Part shown: positions 51,823 to 60,684 of the stretch, in pieces
Numbering within the stretch: the stretch's first letter is position 1
How the letters are laid out: each line of letters starts with the position of its first letter
Assembly (NCBI RefSeq): GCF_018449545.1
Contig: NZ_JAAVUR010000018.1
Span: forward strand, 38,344-102,343
Source of the DNA: Granulicella sp. dw_53
GTDB lineage: Bacteria > Acidobacteriota > Terriglobia > Terriglobales > Acidobacteriaceae
DNA length: 64,000 nucleotides
Reading direction: 5' to 3'
The notes under the pieces: model-generated
What the model was told of the DNA's origin: nothing
Database searches by the model: none
The model's input: the letters and a program-made list of their open reading frames with translations, nothing else
Position numbers and translations under genes: made by a program

Positions 51823-53109
51823 TTGGGCATCTGCACGTCTCCACTCACTCTCGTTTCGTTCACGCTGGCACTCTCTGCACTCCCACTCGTCGCGCAGGAT
51901 GCCTCGACTCTGCTCTCCAAGGCCGGCGCAATCGTTCGTTCGATCGACCCCGGGGAGTTGCAGGGCGCATCCTTCGATAAGGTCGAATGCTTGACCGTCA
52001 TTCCCAAAAACTCTCGTTCGGCGTTTATATTAGGCGCCCAAGAGAGAAAAGGGATTCAAACATGCCGGACGCAAGGCGAATGGAGCACACCTCTCATCGT
52101 CACCACCAGGATGGTGCCAGACGCGAGATCCAGCGCGACCAGTGCACTCTCGGAAGACATGATCTTCCTCTCCTCAGAGTCTCAAAGGACACCATCGTCG
52201 TGGTCACGCTTGGATAACCTGCCCCTACAGGACGGAACGGCGGCGCTCGTGCTCTGGAAGGAGAGCAGCGGAACATTCGGAGGCCGATCCACTCCGAAGT
52301 TCACGATCAAACCCGAGACCCGCAGCGCCGAATCGGACTCTCTCCTTACATCGTCTTTTCTTCGCGACATTCGCATGCTCGATCAGAGAATTCCGACCCC
52401 GTCCGGTGCCAGCCCCCCAGCGATGAGTGCACCGCCGCCACCTGCGGCAGCCGCACCTAAATCTCCGCCGAGAGCAGGCATGGTTGGGGAGGGCAGAATG
52501 CCCCGGGTAACCGGGACCCATCCACTCGTCTCCGGTGAAAACGAGAAGCCTGGATTCGGGCTGTATAGCTACGCTCTATTCGCACATGCTCCCAGCGACG
52601 ATGAGCTTCCCGCCTTCCGATCTTTCTTCACGGCCTTGCTGGCCCTACCGACATCGGGCAGCTTAGGTAGAACTCTTCAGCCCGCTCGCATCAACGAAAC
52701 CGAGATTCCCGTCAACCAGGCAGCCGCGTCGTGGGACTTCATGTCCGTACAGGATCGCGTCAAGTTCGTATTGGACCACTACGACTACGGGCGGGCGGCC
52801 GCGATACTCGCTTGCCTGCCAGAGCGTACCCGTACGGGTCCTGTGATCATCTCCGTTCTAGCTCCCATCGACGTATCCAAGCATCCGCGCCCTGTCTTAG
52901 TAGAAGACCTGTCCCTGGCTCAACCTGCCTTGATGAGGGCGAGCGTCGACCATTTCGTTGCGCAGGCAAGCGAAGAGAACTTCTGGCAGGAATCGCTCCT
53001 CGCCACCCTGGCTTTGAAACTCAGAAATGCCCTGGAAGTTAGCGCCGTCGCTTTGGGCATGAGCAGAAAGGAAGTTACGGAATGGATCAAGATGACTCCC
53101 GGAACGTAG
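51823..53109 (+). CDS. Secreted protein with SYLF-like N-domain and unknown C-terminal domain
   Basis: A 428-aa protein starting at TTG after a very strong AGGAGG. The signal peptide ends near 'LPLVAQD'. Residues about 30-105 resemble the start of the lipid-binding SYLF/Ysc84 domain: 'SFDKVECLTVIPKNSRSAFI', 'RKGIQTCRT' and 'GEWSTPLIV'. The domain looks incomplete. A Pro/Ala-rich linker (about 195-225) leads to a 200-residue C-terminal domain I do not recognise ('AASWDFMSVQDRVKFVLDHY'). It overlaps the next small gene by 28 bases. Confidence 0.6.
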   Translation: MGICTSPLTLVSFTLALSALPLVAQDASTLLSKAGAIVRSIDPGELQGASFDKVECLTVIPKNSRSAFILGAQERKGIQTCRTQGEWSTPLIVTTRMVPDARSSATSALSEDMIFLSSESQRTPSSWSRLDNLPLQDGTAALVLWKESSGTFGGRSTPKFTIKPETRSAESDSLLTSSFLRDIRMLDQRIPTPSGASPPAMSAPPPPAAAAPKSPPRAGMVGEGRMPRVTGTHPLVSGENEKPGFGLYSYALFAHAPSDDELPAFRSFFTALLALPTSGSLGRTLQPARINETEIPVNQAAASWDFMSVQDRVKFVLDHYDYGRAAAILACLPERTRTGPVIISVLAPIDVSKHPRPVLVEDLSLAQPALMRASVDHFVAQASEENFWQESLLATLALKLRNALEVSAVALGMSRKEVTEWIKMTPGT

Positions 53110-53336
53110 TCCAGAATGCAACTGACTCAGCAAAATCGCTATCGTTTGTCGCTATCGCGGCCATCCTGCTGACCACACTTCTCTACGTGCTCTGCTACTT
53201 CTACCTTCCGCCTCCGCCACCCTCCGCCGGCTTAGTGTCGCTCTTCGCACTCGTCGCCGTCTTAGCGATCTATCTCCTCAAAAAGCTGATCCTAAGAAAA
53301 AAGGAAGGAGAGAGCTCGAATACAAAACATGAATAA
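53082..53336 (+). CDS. Small two-helix membrane protein, unknown
   Basis: An 84-aa frame with AGGAAG seven bases before its ATG, overlapping the end of the SYLF-like gene. It has two hydrophobic stretches ('FVAIAAILLTTLLYVLCYFY' and 'LVSLFALVAVLAIYLLKKLI') joined by a proline-rich turn, and a basic tail. No family is recognised. The overlap suggests it is made together with the SYLF-like protein. Confidence 0.55.
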   Translation: MDQDDSRNVVQNATDSAKSLSFVAIAAILLTTLLYVLCYFYLPPPPPSAGLVSLFALVAVLAIYLLKKLILRKKEGESSNTKHE

Positions 53337-53340
53337 GCAA

Positions 53341-53371
53341 ATAAAAGGGACCGGCGAAAAACACCGGTCCC
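53341..53371 (-). terminator. Rho-independent terminator of uxaC
   Basis: GGGACCGG (53347-53354) and CCGGTCCC (53364-53371) pair with a 9-base loop; on the minus strand TTTTAT follows. It lies between the convergent small membrane gene and uxaC. Confidence 0.85.
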
Positions 53372-53392
53372 ATTCATGCATCTCTGCACTGC

Positions 53393-54790
53393 CTACAATT
53401 TGTAGGCCTTCTTAACCAGATTCACCGTCAGATCCTGCACCACCTCGAAGGCCTCATCCTCATCCAACCGATGATCCGCGACCATCCGCCCCAGGAACGC
53501 ACAGTCGACTCGCCGCGCCACATCGTGCCGTGAAGGAATCGAAAGGAACGCACGAGTATCGTCGTTGAATCCCACCGTGTTGTAGAACCCAGCCGTCTCG
53601 GTCGCCGTCTCCCGGAAACGCATCATCCCCTCCGGCGAGTCATGGAACCACCACGGCGGCCCCAGCCGCAGGCAAGGATAGTGTCCCGCCAACGGAGCCA
53701 ACTCCCTTGAGAAAGTCGTCTCATCCAGCGTAAACAGAATGAATGTAAACCCTGGCTCGTTCCCAAATTTATTTAGCAACGGCTTAAGGCTCCGTACATA
53801 CTCCGTCGGCGAAGGAATATCCGCGCCCTTGTCCCGGCCGAACTTCTCGTACACCTTCAGGTTGTGGTTCCGCACGCTACCAGGATGAAGCTGCATCGTC
53901 AGCCCATCCTCGACACTCATCCCCGCCAGTTCGGTAAGCATCTGCGCCTGAAACAACTCGACGTCCCCGGCGTTCATCTTTCCGCTGAAGATCCGCTCGT
54001 ACAGCCGCGCAGCCTCATCCGCCGGCAGGTCGGCAGTCATGGCAGTCAGATGTCCATGATCCGTGGCTGTGGCTCCCATCTTCTTGAAGAACGCCCTTCG
54101 CAAGCGCAACGCATTCAGATAGCCCTTGTAGTTCGAGACATCCTCACCCGACACCTCACCCAGCTTCTGAATATTCTCCTGGAACCCCAGGTACTCCGCG
54201 TCCACCACCGCATCCGGCCGAAACGTCGGCACGACTCTTCCCTTCCACCCTGAGTCCCGAATCTGCTGATGCCACTTCAAGTCGTCGACTGCCGCATCGG
54301 TCGTCGCCAGCACCTCGATCTTGAACTGCTCGAACAGCGCCCGCGGACGGAACTCCGGCGTCTCCAGCTTCTTCGCGATGACCTCGTAATACGCGTCCGC
54401 GTTCTCCGCGCTCAGCCGTTCCTTGAGCCCAAACTGGTTCTCCAGCGTATAGTCCAGCCAAAGCCGCGTCGGCGTGCCGCGAAACAGGTAGTAGTGCTTC
54501 GCGAAGATCTGCCATACCTCTCGCGGATCCGCCTGCTCCTTGCCATCGGCCTGTGGAACCCCCAGCGACTCCAACGACACACCCTGCGAGTACAACATCC
54601 GGAAGATGTAGTGGTCCGGCTGAATCAATAACGCAGCCGGATTCGGAAACGCCTGGTTCTCCGCGAACCAGCGTGGGTCCGTATGACCATGGGGAGAGAC
54701 GATCGGCAGATCCCGAACCGTCTCGTATAACTTCACCGCAACCTTCCGTGCCGTACCCTCCGCGGGAAATAGCCTGTTCACATCCAGCAT
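53393..54790 (-). CDS. uxaC: Glucuronate isomerase UxaC
   Basis: A 465-aa protein from the ATG at 54790 ('MLDVNRLFPAEG'), after AAAGGG. It has 'LPIVSPHGHTDPRWFAEN' (metal-binding His pair), 'RGTPTRLWLDYTLEN', 'QLHPGSVRNHN' and 'FNDDTRAFLSIPSRHDVARR'. UxaC isomerises D-glucuronate to D-fructuronate and D-galacturonate to D-tagaturonate, the entry reactions for the uxaE operon. It follows the porin gene on the same strand after a terminator. Confidence 0.95.
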   Translation of the reverse strand: MLDVNRLFPAEGTARKVAVKLYETVRDLPIVSPHGHTDPRWFAENQAFPNPAALLIQPDHYIFRMLYSQGVSLESLGVPQADGKEQADPREVWQIFAKHYYLFRGTPTRLWLDYTLENQFGLKERLSAENADAYYEVIAKKLETPEFRPRALFEQFKIEVLATTDAAVDDLKWHQQIRDSGWKGRVVPTFRPDAVVDAEYLGFQENIQKLGEVSGEDVSNYKGYLNALRLRRAFFKKMGATATDHGHLTAMTADLPADEAARLYERIFSGKMNAGDVELFQAQMLTELAGMSVEDGLTMQLHPGSVRNHNLKVYEKFGRDKGADIPSPTEYVRSLKPLLNKFGNEPGFTFILFTLDETTFSRELAPLAGHYPCLRLGPPWWFHDSPEGMMRFRETATETAGFYNTVGFNDDTRAFLSIPSRHDVARRVDCAFLGRMVADHRLDEDEAFEVVQDLTVNLVKKAYKL

Positions 54791-54887
54791 TGTTGATAGC
54801 CCTTTCGAAATAGATTCACAGTTGAAACTCTCGCCAAGGAAGACTACCAAAATTGGACGGACCACGCTGGACCCGATTTTTTATTCA

Positions 54888-54923
54888 CAGAAAAGAAAAG
54901 GGGCACGTCCGAAGACGTGCCCC
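54888..54923 (-). terminator. Strong terminator of the porin gene
   Basis: GGGGCACGTC (54900-54909) and GACGTGCCCC (54914-54923) pair perfectly around CGAA. On the minus strand TTTTCTTTTC follows. It separates the porin from uxaC, whose transcription then needs read-through or its own promoter. Confidence 0.92.
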
Positions 54924-54941
54924 GCGAAGGCAACCAGCAGC

Positions 54942-56795
54942 CTACGGGATGTAGTAACGGAAGCCCGTAAACACCATGTTGTTCGTAGCCTTAGGAGCAG
55001 CAACGGTGCCAGCAGTCGCGCCAGCACCCTCCCACGTTCCGCGCGTCAGGTAGCTGTACTGCACCTGATACTGGAGACGCCCGAACCTCGGATTGTTGTA
55101 GAGCCGGTAGGTAAAGCCCGCCGTCCCTTCGATGACGACCCGTGTGGCGCCGAGGCAGTTTGCCGGGGTACCGGGGTTATAAGGAGCAGCACCGGCAAGA
55201 CCGTTTCCAGTGCTCGTCGGCAGGGTCTCCGTGTTGCAACCCGCGTTCGAGGCCGTGATTGGAGCATAGCCAGTCAGCTTCCCAAAGTTAGGCGAAGACG
55301 TGATCGTGTTCAGATACACCGTGCGCTGCGCGTACTCTGCGCCCGCATAGCCAAACACATCCAGCTTCTTCACCGGATGCAGCTCCAGTGAGGCCAGCCC
55401 CTGGTAGTTCTTGATGGGAGCAAGAGTACCGTCCGGGTGAACCGTCGTATCCGGCAAGGTGGACGTGCCATACCGGCCTACGCCCGTTCCTCCCAGTACG
55501 TGAACACCTACATCTGCGAAATGCGTCACCGGCACACGGGCATTGGCAAAGATACCGCCGCCCATCTTGGTGTCGTTCTGTCCGCCAGCAGCACTGGGAA
55601 CCGTCAACGTCTGGTTGGGGTAGTACCGCGAACGGAACCAGCGGCCTAGACCGCCGACCTCGTAGTGCCCGACCTTCGCGTCATAGGTAGCCTTGACGAT
55701 CACATCCGGAGCGACGTTGTTCGAGTAGTTGGCAGTCACATTGAACAGACCGCCGCCCGTACCTGCGTTGCCGATGAAGAAATTGGCATTCGCATTCGTG
55801 GCCGAATAGATGATCTCAGCCTCTTCCAGCGATGCTGCCAAAGTCAATCCACCCAAACGCTGCTGAATACGGATGCTTGGCTGACGCTCCCAACTGAAGC
55901 CGACGTGGTACTGCGCATCGACCGTCATCGGAAGGTTCTCAGTCCGGTTATCCGTGCTCTTCTTCGTCTCTGTCACCAGCGACCACATCTGTCCGCCGGT
56001 CACAGTCAAACCGTGCTGCGTCGCCGCCTGGCCCCAGATCTGCCGTTGGCGCAACGTATAGCTGTTGCTCTGGTTCTCGTTGCTGGTCGCGCCTGCCGAG
56101 AGGAAGTCAACCTCGAAGTAGCCGGACAGCTTGAAAGGACCAGTATTGCCCTCGAACAAACCACCCAAACGGCTCTGCCGTCCGGAGAAGTTCAGCTCGC
56201 TGGTATGCGCCTGCGCTGCGCCCGGAAAGGGAGTCGAGTTGAAGGGTGTATTCACATCCGAGTTGAGAGAACGCTGACGGTACACATTCTCAAACGCGAA
56301 GAATCCCACCGGCGTAATCGAGATCCCCTTGTAGTGCATCGTAAGAGGCGATTCGATCTTATCCGTCAGATCCTTCTTCGTATCGCTAATCGTCTGTGCC
56401 AGCCCTGCATTCGAGCTCTTCAGATCGCTCACCGTCGAGTTCAGCGTCGTCACCGCCTCAGTATTCGCCTGAACACTGGAGCTGACGGTCTGCGCCTGGG
56501 CCGTAGCTGCGGCTGCCTGCGCATTCGCCGCCTGCGCGTCCTGCGACGCGGTCGACAACTTGGCATCCTTATCCGCCAGTTGTTGTTTCAAAGCGTCGAT
56601 CTGAGCCTGCTGGTTGAGCATCTGTTCCCGCAGCTCACGAATCTGACGCTCGGTCGCCGATTCGACCGGAGCCTTCTTCGTGGCCCTTCTTGTCGTCTTC
56701 TTCGTCGGAGTAGCTGTTGAACTTGTCTGCGCTGGGAGCATCACTGCATTGATTGCCAATACGGCAGCAAGAATGCCCTGGATTTGCTTCGTCAT
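54942..56795 (-). CDS. Outer-membrane porin with N-terminal coiled coil
   Basis: A 617-aa protein. A signal peptide ends near 'MLPAQTSS'. A Lys/Arg-rich segment is followed by a long heptad-containing helix (about 47-145; 'IRELREQMLNQQAQIDALKQ'). A beta-barrel follows, with alternating aromatic strands and the final 'NMVFTGFRYYIP'. Coiled coil plus barrel suggests a trimeric porin tethered through the periplasm. The position before uxaC suggests uptake of uronates or small oligouronides, by inference only. Confidence 0.75.
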   Translation of the reverse strand: MTKQIQGILAAVLAINAVMLPAQTSSTATPTKKTTRRATKKAPVESATERQIRELREQMLNQQAQIDALKQQLADKDAKLSTASQDAQAANAQAAAATAQAQTVSSSVQANTEAVTTLNSTVSDLKSSNAGLAQTISDTKKDLTDKIESPLTMHYKGISITPVGFFAFENVYRQRSLNSDVNTPFNSTPFPGAAQAHTSELNFSGRQSRLGGLFEGNTGPFKLSGYFEVDFLSAGATSNENQSNSYTLRQRQIWGQAATQHGLTVTGGQMWSLVTETKKSTDNRTENLPMTVDAQYHVGFSWERQPSIRIQQRLGGLTLAASLEEAEIIYSATNANANFFIGNAGTGGGLFNVTANYSNNVAPDVIVKATYDAKVGHYEVGGLGRWFRSRYYPNQTLTVPSAAGGQNDTKMGGGIFANARVPVTHFADVGVHVLGGTGVGRYGTSTLPDTTVHPDGTLAPIKNYQGLASLELHPVKKLDVFGYAGAEYAQRTVYLNTITSSPNFGKLTGYAPITASNAGCNTETLPTSTGNGLAGAAPYNPGTPANCLGATRVVIEGTAGFTYRLYNNPRFGRLQYQVQYSYLTRGTWEGAGATAGTVAAPKATNNMVFTGFRYYIP

Positions 56796-57065
56796 GAAAC
56801 CTCTCTAACATCAAATAAAATCAGGGAATTGAGGAAGTCGATGACAGACAGATATCTCTCGGAAGCGCATGAAAACCAATAGGATCGTTCCTGTCTGGGA
56901 TCTAGTCCTCGAAAAGATTAGACCCAGTTATTCCATGAGGGATATGAATAGACGGTCAATTCAGCCCGTCTTTGCGATCTCGCAAAAAATACTTCGACCA
57001 CGCGATCACAACAAAGATTCCCGGGAAGAATCGGACAGACACCTCCACTCATTTACCGTATTGTC

Positions 57066-59243
57066 ATGAACTTCATTCGTTCCGGCGCGATCCTCCTCTT
57101 CCTCACCAAGCTTGCCTCGCCCTTCGCTCCGGCTCAGACCGCTCTCCCGCACTCCCTCATTCCTGTCCCCCGCGAACTCCGCCTCTCCGCATCCCAATCT
57201 CTCGCCGCAGGACTCCAGATCTCCTGCGCCGCACCCTGCGCCCCCGAAGACGCCTTCGCCATCGAAGATCTCAAGACCTACCTCACCTCTCAGAACATCT
57301 CGGTCAACACCACCTCGCCCGTAAACATCCTCGTCACTCGCTACGGCTCCGCAAACTCCAAAGCCATCTACTCCGACTCCCTCGCTACGCCCAACCCCAG
57401 CGAAGCCATGCCCGATGCCATGAAGCCCGAGGGCTACTCCATCATCCCCGACGGCCGTGGCCTCGCCCTTACCGCCGCATCCGCCTCCGGCATCTTCTAC
57501 GCCCTTCAGACCGTCAAGCAGCTCATCGACATCACCCCTGGCACCGCCGCCAACTCTCCCGTCCCCATCCTCCACACCGCCACCATCCGTGACTGGCCCG
57601 CAATGAAGTACCGCGGCCTCCACGACGACCTCTCCCGCGGCCCCTTCCCCACCCTCGACTTCCAGAAGAAGCTCATCCGCACCCTCGCCGCCTACAAGGT
57701 CAACGTCTACTCGCCCTACTTCGAGCACACCATGCAGTACACCGGCCACCCTCTGATGGCGCCCCCCGGCGGAACACTTACCCAGGCCCAGGCCCGCGAG
57801 CTCGTCGCCTACGCCACCCAGTACCACGTCACCATCATCCCCGAGCAGGAAGCCTTCGGCCATCTCCACTACCTCCTCAACTGGGAGCAGTACACCCCAC
57901 TCGCCGAGACTCCGCACGGCCACGTCCTCGCCCCCGCCCAGCCCGACGCCCAGAAGCTCACCCACGACATGTTCACCGAACTGGCCGCCATCTACCCCAG
58001 CCCCATGCTCCATCTAGGAGCCGACGAGACCGTCGAACTCGGCAAGGGCCAGACCAAGCCTGCCGTCGACGCGCAAGGCCTCGGCCCCGTCTACCTCGGG
58101 TTCATGCAAAGAATCGTCGCCGACCTCCAGCCCCTCCACCGCAAGCTTCTCTTCTGGGGAGACATCGCCTACAAGGAGCCCGATCTCCTCAAGGCCATGC
58201 CCGACTCCTTCAAGCAGGCCACCATCGCCGTCGCCTGGGAGTACAACCCGCAGCCTCGCGGCTTCAATCGCTTCATCACCCCCTTCACCGACGCCAAGAT
58301 GGAGACCTGGGTCGCCCCCGGCGTCAACAACTGGTCCCGCGTCTACCCCAACTGGAACAACGCCCTCTCCAACATCCAGCAGTTCACCGCCCAGGGTCAG
58401 GCGCTCGGAGTGCAAGGCCAGCTCAACACCCTCTGGTACGACGACGGCGAAGCCCTCGCCAACAACAACTGGTACGGCATCCTCTTCGGAGCCGAAGCCG
58501 CCTGGCACCAGGGCGAAGCCTCCATCCCCGCCTTCCAGTCCTCCTACGGATCGGTCTTCCACGGCGACGTCACCGGCAAGCTCGACGAAGCGCAGCGCGA
58601 GCTGATGGTCGCCCACAAGCTCCTCAAGGACTCCCCCTACAAGACCGACGGCCAGGACCTCCTCTACTGGCAGGACCCCTGGAACGCCGACGGCCAGCGC
58701 ACAGCCTCCCAAATCCGACCCATCCTCTCCGAGCTCCGCCTCCACGCCGAGCGCGCCCTCACCCTCATCGCCCAGGCCCGCGATGCGGCAGCCGCCTCCA
58801 ACACCCCTCTTCGCGAGATCGACGCCGTCGACGCCATGGAGCTAGGCGCCCGCCGCATGGACCTCATCGGCCTCAAGTTCCAACTCACCGACGAGATGGC
58901 CACCAGCTACGCCCACGCCTTCTCTCTTCAATCCTCGAAGAAAAAAGAAGACCGCGAAGACCTCTCCCTGGAGCTCAACGACATCAACGGCGTCAACGGC
59001 AAGCTCCAGGACATGCGTAATAACTACTCGCTCCTCCGCGACCTCTACGAGACAGCATGGCTCAAATCCAACCGCCCCTACTTCCTCCGCAACGTCCTCG
59101 AGCGCTACGACTACACCATCCAGCTCTGGATCTCCCGCAGCGACAAACTACGCACCGCACAACGCCAGTGGGCCAACTCGCAGTCCCTTCCCGCCGCCGC
59201 CGACCTCGGCATCCCCGCCCCACCGCAAACTGCTCAACGCTGA
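57066..59243 (+). CDS. Secreted glycoside hydrolase family 20 (beta-N-acetylhexosaminidase-like)
   Basis: A 725-aa protein with a signal peptide ending near 'FAPAQTA'. A small GH20 N-domain at about 30-160 includes 'EGYSIIPDGRGLALTAASAS'. The catalytic barrel starts near 'IRDWPAMKYRGLHDDLSRGP'. Asp320-Glu321 in 'LHLGADETVELG' are the GH20 pair for substrate-assisted catalysis. The C-terminal 200 residues are helical and unassigned. It would release terminal N-acetylhexosamines, e.g. from chitin oligomers or glycans. It converges on the acyl-CoA dehydrogenase gene. Confidence 0.85.
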   Translation: MNFIRSGAILLFLTKLASPFAPAQTALPHSLIPVPRELRLSASQSLAAGLQISCAAPCAPEDAFAIEDLKTYLTSQNISVNTTSPVNILVTRYGSANSKAIYSDSLATPNPSEAMPDAMKPEGYSIIPDGRGLALTAASASGIFYALQTVKQLIDITPGTAANSPVPILHTATIRDWPAMKYRGLHDDLSRGPFPTLDFQKKLIRTLAAYKVNVYSPYFEHTMQYTGHPLMAPPGGTLTQAQARELVAYATQYHVTIIPEQEAFGHLHYLLNWEQYTPLAETPHGHVLAPAQPDAQKLTHDMFTELAAIYPSPMLHLGADETVELGKGQTKPAVDAQGLGPVYLGFMQRIVADLQPLHRKLLFWGDIAYKEPDLLKAMPDSFKQATIAVAWEYNPQPRGFNRFITPFTDAKMETWVAPGVNNWSRVYPNWNNALSNIQQFTAQGQALGVQGQLNTLWYDDGEALANNNWYGILFGAEAAWHQGEASIPAFQSSYGSVFHGDVTGKLDEAQRELMVAHKLLKDSPYKTDGQDLLYWQDPWNADGQRTASQIRPILSELRLHAERALTLIAQARDAAAASNTPLREIDAVDAMELGARRMDLIGLKFQLTDEMATSYAHAFSLQSSKKKEDREDLSLELNDINGVNGKLQDMRNNYSLLRDLYETAWLKSNRPYFLRNVLERYDYTIQLWISRSDKLRTAQRQWANSQSLPAAADLGIPAPPQTAQR

Positions 59244-59277
59244 ACCAGACCCCAAAAACAACCCGAGGCAAGACCAA

Positions 59278-59303
59278 ATCGGTGTCATCGGTGAAAATCG
59301 GTG
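59278..59303. repeat. Three ATCGGTG units with 9-10 bp period
   Basis: ATCGGTG occurs at 59278, 59287 and 59297 between the converging GH20 and acyl-CoA dehydrogenase genes. Similar short helical-period repeats occur in intergenic DNA of many bacteria. Function unknown. Confidence 0.45.
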
Positions 59304-59330
59304 TTAAGCCGTCCTCAATAGGCCCACACT

Positions 59331-60485
59331 CTACCCACGGCTAGGAGTCTTCCCCAACAACTCCCGAGCGATCACCATCCGCTGAATCTCGCTTGTCCCC
59401 TCCCCGATCGTGCACAGTTTCACATCGCGATAAAACTTCTCCGCTGGATAGTCCTTTATGAACCCATAGCCGCCATGGATCTGCACACCCTCATCGCAGA
59501 TCCTGCAGGCCGCCTCGCTCGCGTACAGCTTCGCCATGCTGGCCTCCAACGTCACCTTCTGGCCCTTGTCCTTCATCTGGGCCGCGCGCATCGTCAGCAG
59601 CCACGCAGCATCTAACTCCGTCGCCATCGTCGCCAGTTTGAACTGGATCGCCTGGAACTCGCTGATCGCCTTCCCGAATTGCCTCCGCTGCTGCGCATAG
59701 CTCATCGCCGCATCCAGAGCGCCCCGCGCTATTCCCAGACTCAACGCCGCAATCGAGATCCTGCCCCCGTCCAGCACCCGCATCGCATCCTTGAAGCCCT
59801 CGCCCACCTTTCCGACCAGGTTCTCCTCCGGGATCTGACACTCCTCAAAGATCAGCTCAGCCGTATCGCTGGCCCGCAGCCCCAGCTTGTTCTCCTTCTT
59901 CCCCGGCCGGAACCCCTTGGTCCCCGCCTCCACCACGAACGCCGAGATTCCCTTGGTCCCCTTCTCCCGGTCCGTCACCGCCAACACCACGGCGCAGTCG
60001 GCATACGTCCCATTCGTGATGAAGGTCTTGCTTCCGTTCAACACCCAGCAGTCGCCCCGTTTGACCGCTGTGGTCCTGGCTCCAGCCGCATCCGACCCAG
60101 ACCCCGGCTCCGTCAGCCCCCACGCCCCCAGCCACCGTCCGCTCGCCAGCCTCGGAATCCACCTCTTCCTCTGCTCGTCGCTCCCCGCCAGCATAATGTG
60201 ATTCGTACACAGCGAATTGTGCGAAGCAACAATGAGCCCGACACTCCCATCCACCCGGCTCAACTCCTCCACCGCGAGGACATACTCCACATAACCCATT
60301 CCCGCGCCACCCAGCTCCTCGGGAAAGATCACTCCCATCAAACCCATCTCCCCCAGCTTCTTCACAACGTCATGGGGAAACTCACTCTTCTCGTCCCACT
60401 CGCTCACATGCGGCGCCACCTCGCGCGCGGCAAAGGCGCGTACCTCCTTGCGAAGCTGCTCTTGTTCCTCGGTCAATCCAAACAT
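59331..60485 (-). CDS. Acyl-CoA dehydrogenase
   Basis: A 384-aa FAD enzyme from the ATG at 60485 after AAGGAGGAGCG; the longer frame to 60560 is not needed. 'WGLTEPGSGSDAAGARTTA' and 'WVLNGSKTFITNGTYAD' are the FAD/substrate signatures, and the catalytic Glu is in 'IGEGTSEIQRMVIARELLG' or just upstream, as in short/branched-chain enzymes. 'QIHGGYGFIKDYPAEKFYRD' is strongly conserved in this group. It oxidises acyl-CoA in fatty or amino-acid breakdown. The chain length cannot be told. Confidence 0.92.
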   Translation of the reverse strand: MFGLTEEQEQLRKEVRAFAAREVAPHVSEWDEKSEFPHDVVKKLGEMGLMGVIFPEELGGAGMGYVEYVLAVEELSRVDGSVGLIVASHNSLCTNHIMLAGSDEQRKRWIPRLASGRWLGAWGLTEPGSGSDAAGARTTAVKRGDCWVLNGSKTFITNGTYADCAVVLAVTDREKGTKGISAFVVEAGTKGFRPGKKENKLGLRASDTAELIFEECQIPEENLVGKVGEGFKDAMRVLDGGRISIAALSLGIARGALDAAMSYAQQRRQFGKAISEFQAIQFKLATMATELDAAWLLTMRAAQMKDKGQKVTLEASMAKLYASEAACRICDEGVQIHGGYGFIKDYPAEKFYRDVKLCTIGEGTSEIQRMVIARELLGKTPSRG

Positions 60486-60516
60486 CGCTCCTCCTTCGCA
60501 TTCATAACTAAAACTA

Positions 60517-60526
60517 ATACTAGTAT
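60517..60526. promoter_or_regulatory. Palindrome ATACTAGTAT upstream of the acyl-CoA dehydrogenase gene
   Basis: A perfect 10-bp palindrome in an AT-rich stretch about 30 bases before the acyl-CoA dehydrogenase start. TetR-type or similar dimeric repressors often bind such sites, but no regulator of that type is encoded nearby. Confidence 0.25.
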
Positions 60527-60684
60527 CATATAAACCTATAGTTTGGCTTCCCAACAACATTCCATACCCTGGACTATGTGCGATAGGCTACACTCGCGCC
60601 ACAACTACAATCCCGGTGCCGTCGTTACCGGCGCCTTCGGCCTCTCAACTTCCACCCAGCGAACGAACAGGAAGGAGATATTGC

